From the NCBI GenBank assembly GCA_038496445.1, contig JALMLS010000228.1:1-64000 (forward strand): 64,000 nt of DNA, written 5' to 3'. Positions 13,472 through 23,774 of the stretch are shown here, one piece after another. The notes below the pieces were generated by a model, which was not told the DNA's origin, searched no databases, and worked only from the letters and a program-made list of their open reading frames with translations. This DNA comes from Trichosphaerium sp. ATCC 40318. Taxonomy: Eukaryota; Discosea; Flabellinia; Trichosidae. Made by a program: the position numbers and the translations under genes. How positions within the stretch are numbered: position 1 is the first letter of the stretch; every line of letters starts with the position of its first letter.

Positions 13472-14364
13472 TTGTGTATGATTTAGAACTTAGACAAATC
13501 ACGTGTGTTAAAGCGTTGCGTTTGTTGTTGGTAACACGTAATAATAAAAAAATGACGCTGTGAAGAAAGCACACACTAGCGCTAGTCTCTTTATCCAAGT
13601 ACGCTAGAACGTCAGTATCTATGGAACCACGACATTTGTTTGCCATAAAATAGTAAGTTTTTTTTTGAACTTATATATGGCTTGCTACTTTACGCCCGTA
13701 TACAAATATATATACGGCTATTTAGGATAAAAATAAACTGCGCTAGGTGTCACAAAGTTTCGCTAGTATAAGTAAATGACTTGGAGCTGTAAGAACTTTC
13801 GGCACAACGCAACAACAAATATTACAAATAAAGTTCCAACGAACTTTACTTACAGGTAGTTTACAAATACAGCGGGCAAACATATTCCCCCCAATCTTAG
13901 GTCAAGTAACATCAGTATGCTTGTTTGGATATTGATTCCAAACTCCAAGCCACGTGTCTTTGAAACTAACCTTTTCAGCTATTTTTGGCGTGAAAATTGT
14001 TTTACAAATTACGCAGCACATAGTAAGTATTTGTATCTTGTATAGCATTACTGTGCACGAAAAGCAAATCTTCTAGGGCCCACCATGGTTTTGGTTTACA
14101 AAGTTGCCGTGAGCGGCCCTTGACTTAAGTTTTGAAAATAATTGCGAAAGAAAAATTATAAGAGAACAATAACTATTACCCTATTATATTTATTTCAGAT
14201 ACACTAGCAAGCGCTCGTAATACAAGAACAGCTTATGAAGCATAAGTTGTACCTCAGAGGCATCCAAGAACTTTCTAGTACGAGCGGTGAGTTGGCCAAA
14301 TCCGCGAATGTAAATAGGTACTTGATTAATCACCTGAGAATGCAAAACTTTAGCATAAAGAACT
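13472..14364. other. Intergenic, no gene recognised
   Basis: Holds the upstream region of the GH16-lectin gene and then AT-rich sequence without a convincing exon. A short minus-strand frame at 13398-13646 overlaps the start of the GH16 gene and looks accidental. Confidence 0.4.
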
Positions 14365-14383
14365 ACATAAATTAGTCAATCTT
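14365..14383 (+). repeat. 5' target-site duplication of the SINE-like element
   Basis: The 19-bp sequence ACATAAATTAGTCAATCTT is repeated exactly at 14707-14725. Confidence 0.85.
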
Positions 14384-14706
14384 CAACACGGTGACAGCAT
14401 GTGCTCCCGACGTTTATTCACTCACAAATACAAATATGAGCGCCTGCAAGCGCTCCGCCAATCTAACATTATTGTCAACTATCAACGAACTTGGTCAGCT
14501 TTTACAGCTTGACTTGATCACTCTCTTCAGGGCGGCTGGGTCATAACCGCACAATTACGGTCCGCCTAGTAGGCGGCGTCCTGTCTCTTCCCGCGTCGAG
14601 AGCGGTAGGTGCAACTCCTATGTAAGACCTTGGTTGGCACAATGTATTATAACCTGCGATTGGGTCGCTTGATGCAAGGCAGACAAATAAAAGTAAAGTA
14701 AAGTAA
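14384..14706 (+). mobile_element. SINE-like retroposon
   Basis: A block of about 323 bp flanked by perfect 19-bp direct repeats and ending in a short tandem tail (AAAGTAAAGTAAAGTAA), the signature of target-primed reverse transcription. The interior is distinctly GC-richer than the flanks near 14520-14640. GGTGCAACTCC near 14610 resembles the pol III B box GGTTCGANTCC. It has no coding capacity. It could instead be the 3' end of a truncated LINE. No second copy is present in this window. Confidence 0.75.
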
Positions 14707-14725
14707 ACATAAATTAGTCAATCTT
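14707..14725 (+). repeat. 3' target-site duplication of the SINE-like element
   Basis: Identical to 14365-14383. Confidence 0.85.
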
Positions 14726-14947
14726 AACATAAAATCTTCGATTACCTTGTATGTTTCCGTGTTACTTTGCAAATATAAGTGTAACGTTAGAACAATTCTG
14801 CACATGCTCAGGTTTCAGTTCCAGTTTTTCTTGCTTAGCAGAACATATTGTTAGCAAGCTGTATGTACAAAAGCCTAAAACATATTACAGGCAAAAACAG
14901 CAAGCTTGTTTAATATTCTCTATTAAAAAACCGTTTAATTATACAAA

Positions 14948-15373
14948 ATGAGGAACGTAACAAGCAATGACAAGCAATTTGCTGTAGAATCTGATGATTA
15001 CCATTTATTACACCTTCCTGTTGAGATTCTGCTTGATATCATCGATTTTGACACATCAGTGTATTTAATATGGCCGCTTCTTTCAAAACACTGTGCTGTG
15101 ACCACAAGGTTTGATGCTGACATGGAAAAACATGGAAAATGGCAAATACGAAGCAAATCCAACAATGTAAAAGGCCAATGTAAAAAGCAATCAAATTATG
15201 TGAATGGTGAACTTGAAGGAGAGTACAAGAGTTGGCATACCAACGGCCAATTGTATCAGCAATGCAATTATCTGAATGGTGAACGAGAAGGTGAATTCAA
15301 GTGTTGGCACAAAAGTGGCCAATTAATACAGCAATTCAAATATGTGAATGGCAAACGGTTAGCACGAAAATGA
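14948..15373 (+). CDS. F-box-like protein with MORN/YwqK-type repeats, intronless
   Basis: 141 aa from one exon. An N-terminal F-box-like stretch (LHLPVEILLDIIDFDTS) is followed by about three copies of a 23-residue repeat of the form YVNGELEGEYKSWHTNGQL. Such NG-x-x-EGE-x-K-x-W repeats (MORN_2, YwqK family) with F-boxes are characteristic of amoeba-infecting Marseilleviridae-type genomes and some bacteria. F-box proteins recruit substrates to SCF ubiquitin ligases; the repeats probably bind a partner. The frame ends early: decayed repeats continue after the stop at 15373, so the protein looks truncated relative to its ancestor. Confidence 0.75.
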   Translation: MRNVTSNDKQFAVESDDYHLLHLPVEILLDIIDFDTSVYLIWPLLSKHCAVTTRFDADMEKHGKWQIRSKSNNVKGQCKKQSNYVNGELEGEYKSWHTNGQLYQQCNYLNGEREGEFKCWHKSGQLIQQFKYVNGKRLARK

Positions 15374-15807
15374 CCAACTTAAAAGAGCAATGTGATTATG
15401 CAAATGTTAAACAAGTTGTGTGATAGTGGCAAATTAAAATAGCAGTGGCATGTGAGACTAAACAAGACTGAGAGTACTAGTTGGCATGCCTAGCACTTGT
15501 TAATCATGTCTAGAAAACAGTGGATGTTCTGTAAAGTTGTTTGTCATGTGATATCAAACAAACCTGTTTAATTCTATTTTAAAGCCGTTTGATAAAGCTG
15601 TAAGGTTTATTGTGCCAGTTGTACATTTATATTGGACTATCAATAAGCTACATGAAGAGTTTATTTTAATACAGTACTATGTGGTTTCTCGAGAAATTGA
15701 ACATTACGGTATTGGGTTTGTAATCCACTAACACTTTTCAAACAGACTGTCTTTACAGTAACATTCCATGCAAACCGTTTGCCTACAATATTAGTGATGT
15801 TTGTTCA
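15374..15807 (+). pseudogene. Decayed 3' repeats of the F-box/MORN gene, then intergenic sequence
   Basis: Directly after the stop, 15374-15490 still resembles further repeat units in shifting frames (a GQLKxQCxY-like unit, then a SGKLK-like unit, then an ESTSWHA-like unit). Stops and frame changes interrupt them. The remainder to 15807 is AT-rich with nothing recognised. Confidence 0.55.
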
Positions 15808-16740
15808 TCAAAAATACCTAAACTCAAACTCTTGCATCTCATCAATCACTTGGCAATGAAGTTTGTTGTCTTTGATAAAAAAGTACCCACTTGGGCTAGC
15901 AGTGAATGTATCAAGTAATGATACTAGTTCATCTGATCTTATATCTATACACATAGTATCTTTAATACCCTGTAATACGTCTCTTACTTTATTCCAGTCA
16001 TTCCAACCTTTGCCTTCACGTTCAAAAGAGAAACTAATAAAGTGCTTTGAATCATATTCACCAATTTGCTCCTTGCATTCAATATCAACAGAATAGTGTA
16101 CCAACAGTTCAGTATGTCCCTGACCACCATCATCGTCATAGGCATTTGTTTCAAAATCTTTACCTTCAATTATATGACATACTGCTAGGTTTTCTTTGCC
16201 ATAGAATGCATATTCTACCCTGTCTTCCTGGTAACCGCGGTAATCAACATCTGGGAACTCATCACCTGCAGGGTAACGTTCTGAGGCTCTATCAGTTCCC
16301 ACTTGAAGTAAATATTTGTTAGTCTCAGCGCCGTATTTGACATTGTAAAAAGTCTTCTGACTGGTTCTGGCTATAAAGTATTCTTTCAATACTTTACAGT
16401 TCGCTGTGGAAGATTCCAAGTTCATATTCCATTTTAACCTCAATGCGTCCTTCCAAAGCATTGCTGAATATGTAAACTCGTACCATTGCTTGCAAACTGT
16501 CAAGAGAGGTCCAACGTTTCTGAGTTTAGCGTAGCAAGCACTTAGTACGCAAAGCCATACGTCTGGTATGATTTTGTCTTTGTTTACTCTAATTGCGTTT
16601 TTTTTTAATTCAATAGCCTTAATAATATCGGGTAGGTTCCCTCCCATCTCTGCAAACTCGTATAATACTTTTTTAGCATCAATGTACTCTTTTTTTCTCT
16701 CAGGTTGAAGCCTTCGTTCAAAGACACGCATATTAGCCAT
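15808..16740 (-). CDS. F-box-like protein, intronless
   Basis: 310 aa in one exon. Residues about 55-105 (IIPDVWLCVLSACYAKLRNV, then VCKQWYEFTYSAMLWKDAL) have the leucine/tryptophan spacing of an F-box. The rest is acidic and not recognised. The lack of introns and its place beside the F-box/MORN gene suggest a shared origin. Likely a substrate adaptor of an SCF ubiquitin ligase, by inference only. Confidence 0.65.
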   Translation of the reverse strand: MANMRVFERRLQPERKKEYIDAKKVLYEFAEMGGNLPDIIKAIELKKNAIRVNKDKIIPDVWLCVLSACYAKLRNVGPLLTVCKQWYEFTYSAMLWKDALRLKWNMNLESSTANCKVLKEYFIARTSQKTFYNVKYGAETNKYLLQVGTDRASERYPAGDEFPDVDYRGYQEDRVEYAFYGKENLAVCHIIEGKDFETNAYDDDGGQGHTELLVHYSVDIECKEQIGEYDSKHFISFSFEREGKGWNDWNKVRDVLQGIKDTMCIDIRSDELVSLLDTFTASPSGYFFIKDNKLHCQVIDEMQEFEFRYF

Positions 16741-16889
16741 TACAATTGTTGTATAAACCGTTGGCGAATAGTGTAGGTTGCTTACAAAGAAAGGAACGTT
16801 GACGTTGCATGCAAACTTACTTAATAGTTCTGTGAACTTAAGTCACAAGTTGACATTTTTGTGTTTTTTTGCTTTAGTGGATAAACGAG

Positions 16890-19776
16890 ATGCCAGAACT
16901 TCCAGAAATAAACAGATATGAGCGTGTTACAAACAATTTTAGTAGAGGGAAGGTGTTTACGCGTATGACGCGCGAAAACCATACAAAGTACCCTGAGATA
17001 AAGAATTTGCCTGAGTACGTTGTTTTTATGTAAATGCGTTTAGCGCACTTCTTCGAATATTTACAAAGCGCGCAGTCGGTTTTCTATCGAAGCGCAAGCG
17101 CGAGGAAAGGAGTTTATGCTAAGATTAAATCCGTTACGTGGTGGTAGTGGCGTTATCCGTTTATTGTACACTTTCGGCTTAGTACGTACCCAAAATGCGT
17201 TAGCACGCTAACACAGAGTAGGTCGGTAAAATAATGTGCGGTCCAACGTCTGATCCACCAAAATACCAACGCATGGCCTTTCACACAGATGACGGACACA
17301 CAGTGAGGTACCTAACGACTTGACACGGAAAACTTTGCAACAAAATGTTTAAACCGACAGCTTACGTAATTCTTCTTTATAGCTTCACAGACGCCCAAAA
17401 AATGGGTAGATGTAAAGAAGGCGTTGGCTTTACGCTAAAAGATCGTGGTCCAGACCCAATAAAGGAGTTTGATGACTTCTACAGTAACGTTTATAACAAA
17501 AGGACTGCTGCACTATTTAAAAAGGATATTTCTGTTCTGATGCTTGATCAGCGATACTTTAATGGTGAGTTTATAAAGTGGAAACATCAATACTGGACCA
17601 ACAACTTTTTTCTGGCTTTGTTTTCAGGATTTTTTTTATTTTGAAGAATGCTTGTTTTGACTGTCTGTTGTAGGTGTTGGAAACTATCTTCGTGCTGAAA
17701 TACTATACAGAGCTGGTATATCACCGTTTAAAACAGGCGCTGAGCTATTTGCAAACCTACCATCTGATCCAAGAGAACGTCCAATCACAGCTACAACAGA
17801 CAGAGGTTTACTATTATTGCACATGTGTTATACTGTACCTAAGATGGTTATTGATATGGGTAATACAACTACTTACAACTCTTTTATTTAAAAAACCCAA
17901 CACGTGACAATCACGTGACACCTTTGTCCAAAAAAACAATCCAAGTTGGAGATTTTTTCTTCCTTTCTAAAAACTGACTTTTTGGTGTTTTTTGTAGACT
18001 TGAATAAGTATGGAGATGCCGCTGATAAACGTAAATTTGAAGAGTGGCTTCTTGTTTATAATAAAGGAGAAAAAACAAAAGATAAATCAGGAAGACCAAT
18101 ACATTACATTAAAGGCCACACAAAAGTTTTTGAACCTTGCGTTAGCATGGCTCCACGATCATCAGAAGAAGATGTTGATGAACATGAACACAATGTATGC
18201 TATCTTATACGATCAAACCTAAATCTAACACGTCTTCTCTCCTCTAGGCTAATGGCTATGCAAGTCAGGAAGAACGTTCGCAACATGATCATTTTGAACA
18301 ACTTACAAGAACAAATGTTGCTGATGAACCTCTTGTTCTTCCACAGAGTTCTTCAAACCTTAGTTCTTGGCCACCACAATCAACAAGGCTTGTTCGTCAT
18401 GATACTTTATCTATTATTAAACAAGATAACTTTGATCCTCTATCAAAGCTTCTCGCTTTGTTTTCTGTGCTTCACAAACAAGGTCTCTTATCGAATAACG
18501 AGAAGGACAAGCTAAAAGAGCTTGCTCTACGTGATTACGAACATGTATACAACGCTTTGAGGGTACTAGAGTCACAACAAGATGAAGATGACTTTGTGGA
18601 CACTCTACAAAGAATAGTAAAGATGTCACCTGACGTAGTACGTCCAGCACTTATCCCTTCAACTTTTTAGGCCATTATTTCAACCTCCTTCTTTCTCTCC
18701 TTTGTTTTACTGTGTATCACTCTTCTGACTTGGATTATAGGACGCTATCAACTATGTAAATGAAGGTGTGACAACAGCTTCTCATCAGCAACAAGCAAAC
18801 ACTCTCTCAACGGCCACCAAACGTAAGCGATTGAATACCTCTCAAACAAACGTCAGAGCCAAGAAATCTGGGCTCTTGGATGATAATCTATCTGATCCTG
18901 GATGGCGTAATGCCCTCGAATCAGAGATTTCAAAGCCTTATTGGAAGGATTTAAGCAAATATGTCTCTGAAGAAAGAAAAAAGTTTAAAGTCTTTCCACC
19001 AACTGAACAAGTCTTTAACGCTTATAATCTTTGTCCTATCGATGATATAAAGGTGGTAATGCTAGGACAAGATCCTTACTTCAGACCAGGCCAAGCTATG
19101 GGTACGTCACGTCGTTTGACGCGTTTTACAACAATATTTCTCTTGATCCGCTTAAAGACATTCAAATCACTTAAGACTTACTCTAAACGTTTTTCGTATA
19201 GGTCTATGCTTCTCTGTGACTAAAGAGACAAAAGTTCCTCCATCACTAAAGAATATCTACAAGTATGATTTTTTTTCGATTTTTCCTTTTTTGATTTGAC
19301 TTCCCACTCACTTTTTTGTCTTTTAGAGAGCTCGCTGGTACTGTACCAGGGTTTAAGACACCTTCACATGGCGACTTGAGTGCTTGGTGTCGTCAAGGCG
19401 TGTTTATGCTTAATGCTGTGCTAACTGTGCGCAATGGTAAGCCTTTTACACATAAGAAGCAAGGTTGGGAGAACTTCACAGATGCTACAATCAGAGTTAT
19501 AAATGAGCGTTGCTCTGGCGTTGTTTTCTTCCTATGGGGTTCTGCTGCACAGAAAAAAGCTTCTTTCATAGACGGATCTAAACATCATATCTTGAAAGGC
19601 ACGTGTTTTTTGCAATAGACTTGTTGGATTTTTTTTACTTTTTTTTGACTTGTTTTGTAGCTCCTCATCCCTCACCTATGAGTGCACGTCATGGATTCTT
19701 TAATTGTGGTCATTTTGTGCAAGCCAATAAGTTGCTTTCAGGACAAGGAAAGACTCCAATCGACTGGAATTTGTAG
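16890..19776 (+). CDS. Bifunctional DNA glycosylase: Fpg/Nei domain fused to uracil-DNA glycosylase (UNG family)
   Basis: The N-terminus MPELPEI carries the catalytic Pro and Glu of Fpg/Nei enzymes. [16 protein letters not shown] matches the NEIL RGKEL strand and [20 protein letters not shown] is the helix-two-turn-helix. [14 protein letters not shown] sits where the terminal finger lies; no zinc cysteines are seen, as in NEIL1-type proteins. A linker and a helical segment (near 18440-18640) follow. After a GTACGT donor near 18630 the frame joins in phase 0 to a complete [29 protein letters not shown] and [12 protein letters not shown]. The UNG exon has no ATG before its catalytic core, so it must be spliced to upstream exons. 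One oddity is that the water-activating loop reads DPYF where nearly all UNGs have DPYH. Role: nuclear base-excision repair of oxidised bases and uracil. Confidence 0.8.
19599..19660 (+). other. GC-AG intron with donor GCACGTG in the UNG domain
   Basis: The exon ends ATC-TTG-AAA-G and the next starts CT-CCT-CAT-CCC, giving K-A-P-H-P-S-P, the invariant UNG motif. Only an intron beginning at GCACGTG restores it. The inner GTG would yield a frame that loses the HPSP motif. Confidence 0.9.
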
Positions 19777-20032
19777 TGGATTGATTATAATAAATATTAT
19801 CTACCTTTGATTTCAAATTATATTTGGAGCACAGTCCTATGTAATCGTCCTTTATCCTTATCCCTAAATTAACAAGAACGTGGGAATCTAACATGTTCAT
19901 ATAAAGTTAATATACTCATGGATTACTATCTAAACGCTTTTATTAGTTATCTGGAAAACCAAACAATAACATTTGTTGACTTGATCTGATAACCACGTGC
20001 TTAATAGTCGTATGAGATCTGCTATTGTAAAC

Positions 20033-20503
20033 TTACAACAGGCCAAGTCTTTTTGCTATTTGTGCTTGTATTTTACACTCACGCTTGTGTTGTTTCTTCC
20101 AATCTTTTAATTGACAAGGTTTACTACAATAGTAAACACGTTTACACCCACCACACCTCGCCCACTTTTGCCCATTTTTTCTCTTCTTACAAGCACGACA
20201 TTCAACGGAGTTAAGGTATAACAAGTCTGCGTCTCGTAAACCCTTTGGAGGACCATTTTCGCATGCTTTGCACTCCCTACGGATGCCTTTGGCCAATTCT
20301 TTGGCGCTAAATTCGGTTTTATTGAAGAAATCTAAGCATTCAGCGCATAGGAGCTTTCCAATCTCTTTTCCAATACAATCAAGGCAAACCACGCCATTGT
20401 ATCTTTCTAGTAGATCTGCTGCCCTGTGATTTTCTACAGTGCAGTATGCGTAACTGGGTTGTTCTTTAAAGCATTTATGGCATGGTAGCTTTATTGTGTC
20501 CAT
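20033..20503 (-). CDS. MYND-type zinc-finger protein, intronless
   Basis: 156 aa, one exon. The C-terminal third is a MYND finger: CRACKKR, then CGGCKRVYYCSKPCQLKDW, then HKREC, giving the C-x2-C...C-x2-C...C-x3-C...H-x3-C pattern. The N-terminal part has further Cys pairs (CHKC, CLDC, CAEC, CKAC) that probably bind zinc. MYND fingers mediate protein-protein contacts. It is intronless in an intron-rich neighbourhood, like the F-box/MORN genes. Confidence 0.85.
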   Translation of the reverse strand: MDTIKLPCHKCFKEQPSYAYCTVENHRAADLLERYNGVVCLDCIGKEIGKLLCAECLDFFNKTEFSAKELAKGIRRECKACENGPPKGLRDADLLYLNSVECRACKKRKNGQKWARCGGCKRVYYCSKPCQLKDWKKQHKRECKIQAQIAKRLGLL

Positions 20504-20683
20504 TTTAATACAGACAAAACTTAACCAACTGTTAAGTCACTAACACTCGCACCATTTATGTACAAATGCTGTCACAATGTAGCTATGCATGAATTGAAAC
20601 AGCTCAAAATATTAGGATCGTTAAAAATGAGATATTTAACAGGTATTTACATCATATTGACAAGAAGCCGTCACATGTTTTGT

Positions 20684-23365
20684 TTATCTTCTAAAAGTAA
20701 AACTATGGCTTCTTACTATCTTCTTTTGACACATCTTAAATAGTCCATATCCTAATATTACTTTTAATCGAGAATAAGCGACACCTTGTTGCCACAAACA
20801 ATAAAAGTATGGAGTGAAAAAAAACATTAAAAAACACATACCTAGTGTTATAATAATGACGCTCAAACAAAAGTTTGAGAGCCATATTTGCCATTCCTTT
20901 ATACCTTCCAATTTCATTTTTAACTCTTCATATTGTTCTTTTTCTAAGTAGCATAAGTATGGCAGGTCAAAGCAATTAAGTGCAATACGTTTTTGAAGTT
21001 GTAAAAGACGAGGGAAACGTCGTGTATCTCTTTCTATTTCTATTTCTTTTCGCTTTCTTTTCTCCGCTATCCACCACACATACTTTTGTAAAACCTCATT
21101 GAATCTATAGACTCTTTCAAGCCTATGTTTAAACGTAGCCCTTTTTGGAAATCGCTAACACAAAGTTTGTAAGTGAAGAACAAGAAAAAAGAAACAAACA
21201 GAATGCATTCTTGGTTTCGTACACTTCCTTGCTTGTTACACCATCCTTTACCCATCCCAGTAGAATCAAGATGTGTTATAAAGTGTTTTGGCATCATTTT
21301 AATTCCGTAACCTGCACGTGACATTTCTTCAAAATGGACAATCTTATCGCCACCACAACCAATCATAATCTCGTCGAACCTAAATCCTTATGGTTATTTC
21401 AACACTAACATTACGTGATAACGGACGCTATTTAGTTCAAAGTGAAGAGTTATAGACAATGAATTAAACGTACAAGGGATAGTCACGCGATCCAAGATAG
21501 TAAGGCTCCCACATACCTGCACCACGAGCTTTGAGAGTCGAAAACGTATTTCCATCTTTAGACAACCACTTGTCTAAATTTTAGTTTAGTGCTGAGCAAA
21601 CATACTTGTGATGATGTATACCATAAGGAGTCACTCTATGGGACTGAAACAAAATATTCAAGGGTATAATATCTACGTGAATAGTCACACAACGAACATC
21701 TTTAGTATTTTTTTATAGCATACCTTCTTTATTTCTTCGCTTCTTCGATATCTTCCCTATGAGCTCTTCTTTGTTCTTAGGGAATTCTCGTAGGTCATAT
21801 TTTGGTGATGCTATTTGCTTATTCCATGTGAGAAAAGCTGCAATGACAATAATTTGATTTTTATCTTTCTTGAGCAATTTTCTATTAGAACTTTAGCTTA
21901 TGCCATTTTTTAGTGTCACGTGCATTGATTCGTGGTATTCTGGAGAATTATAAAATTCAATGTTAGGAATAAAATCGGCTTCAATATAGAACACGTGTTC
22001 AGTCCTTGCATAACGAAGAGGAACGTTTCTTAGAATATTAACAGGAAAATTAACATCTCTTGTTGCTATGCTCACAATCTAATGATCATTAGTGGATATA
22101 CATCTGCAAACTACTATATAAGGTACGTTATCCTCTAATACTAAGTGTATATCCATGTGGTCACGCATTGACTCAGATTCCATCCAAGCATTAATAAGCA
22201 GAGGTATTTCAACATCTGCATTTTTAATAAAAATCGCAACAGAAATAGGTCCTGTACAAAAACCCAGTTAGATGAGGTATTCAGTATAAAATCTTAAGTA
22301 CCTGCATACATATCAGCTATTTGACGTATCCTTAGCATCCTATCAATCGTTGCCATTGACAATACAGTTATTTCTGATGCATTCTACCAACTTGTTAAAC
22401 TTGACACAGATCATATCAAAATCCGTACAGGTGTTCTTTTTGAAGTGAGGAAGAAGGGATAAATTGGTTTCCATAATCGCCTCGGGTATTTAGCTATTTG
22501 TGTTTCAAGTTTCCCTTGCTTAAGTTCGCTAACAAGACCAATACAAGATCCGGAATCCTCACCTTTCAAAAAGAGTTAGCCAATGTACTTAAAGTAATGA
22601 CATGTACTGTATGCTACAGTACCTATTTTAGCGTCTGCATTGTTACTTTCGTAAAACGCGCAAATCTCTATTGGCGTGTTACGAATACTTGTATTGATGC
22701 GAATAAATTTAATTGGTTTGTGTTGAGGAATGACAAAAATGTGACCCTTCCTGAATGTTACATCTTGATCAATACTCCACGAGTCGCCCCAATACGCTAT
22801 ATCAATAACACCGCCATTGTTCCTTTCTGATTTTGATCGGATAATGATTGTGCAAGGAGGATTATCCAAAAACAAATGTTAGACATTAAAAAAAGTGGCA
22901 AAAAAAAACATAACGTTAGTAACAGTGCATCACATTACACGTTGATTTTGCGACAATGTTGAATTACTTTTAGCGATCTTCTTCTAGCCATTTAAGGCAG
23001 TTGTAGCCTTGCACGTGTTGAAAGGGAAAATTTTGAAATTCGTCTTACCAGGTGGAAAGTCGAGCCATGTGTTTTGACGTAGAGATACAGCTGTTGCACG
23101 TGATAAATCCAGAGAGGATACAAATTTTTTTGCTTCATCGTCTTTGGGTATTTCAAGTTGCGGATACCATCTAATACAGCGTATTAAGCGAGAAAATGAG
23201 CCAAAACTGTTATCGGCCACGTGGTATGTTTAAAAACGCTCAAAAATAAGAAATCAACCAACTGACGCACCCCTCTTGTCTTGGAAACCAACCAGAGCAA
23301 ACGCAATAATTTGTGTGATAAATTACAATAAGAATCGCTAACAAGTAACGAAATGGCCGTAGCAT
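20684..23365 (-). CDS. GT49 (LARGE/B4GAT1-like) glycosyltransferase
   Basis: Multi-exon. The start at 23365 opens an N-terminal membrane anchor (MLRPFRYLLAILIVIYH), giving a type II Golgi topology. Downstream exons carry the GT49 landmarks in order: GPISVAIFIKNADVEIPLL, then NFPVNILRNVPLRYARTEHV leading into FYIEADFIPN (the acidic metal-binding motif), then VIAAFLTW, WEPYYLG, and GCGGDKIVHFEEMSRAGYGI with FITHLDST. This matches LARGE and B4GAT1, which add xylose or glucuronate to glycans. In place of DxD I read EAD. Unusually, the last exon has a second hydrophobic segment (LSNFCLSVIIITLGMCFLMF) near the C-terminus. One intron (21891-21923) is GC-AG. Confidence 0.82.
21891..21923 (-). other. 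33-nt GC-AG intron with donor GCACGTG in the GT49 gene
   Basis: Exon end CAC-GAA-TCA-AT and next exon T-TCT-AAT-AGA join in frame into the LLKKDKNQIIVIAAFLTW segment conserved in GT49 enzymes. Using the inner GTGACA donor gives an immediate stop. This is among the shortest introns in the window. Confidence 0.7.
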
Positions 23366-23486
23366 TGTAGAAGGTAATATTATGATTGATTCATTGTCAG
23401 GTTAAACAAAAGAAAAGACGGGAAAGGAAAAAAATAGTCAAACAAAAGCGAGACAAAAAATAAATTATGTTTAAAGATTGTTTACA

Positions 23487-23723
23487 ATGAAAAGTATCAC
23501 GTGCACAATGGTTTTAATTGTAATGATATGTGTCCAGGTTTTTGTCAGGAACGAACTACAGCCATTTTTTGCGAATTGTACAAAAATAAAGAGTCTTTCA
23601 AATTGGGACTTTTTTCGAAGCCTGGCATCGTACTACTTACCCTCCTTAGACTCAAGTGATATCCTACTTTCAGGAGTTTTTACGGGAGTACTTAACTCAT
23701 TGCAAAGTAACAAGGTACCTTAA
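23487..23723 (+). CDS. Small secreted or membrane hypothetical protein
   Basis: A 78-aa frame from the ATG at 23487 with a clear signal-type N-terminus (MKSITCTMVLIVMICVQVFV). No domain recognised. It could be a short real gene or the first exon of a longer one. Confidence 0.35.
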   Translation: MKSITCTMVLIVMICVQVFVRNELQPFFANCTKIKSLSNWDFFRSLASYYLPSLDSSDILLSGVFTGVLNSLQSNKVP

Positions 23724-23774
23724 AAAACAGTTTATTGCGAAATAGAAAATTTACATGGTTTTTTTTGATATCTG

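Noticed and set aside
18668-18770. UNG as a separate gene starting near 18768
   Set aside because: The exon starts with GAC-GCT-ATC-AAC-TAT-GTA and has no ATG before the active site. GTG at 18768 is not a credible eukaryotic start, and the upstream exon joins in phase.
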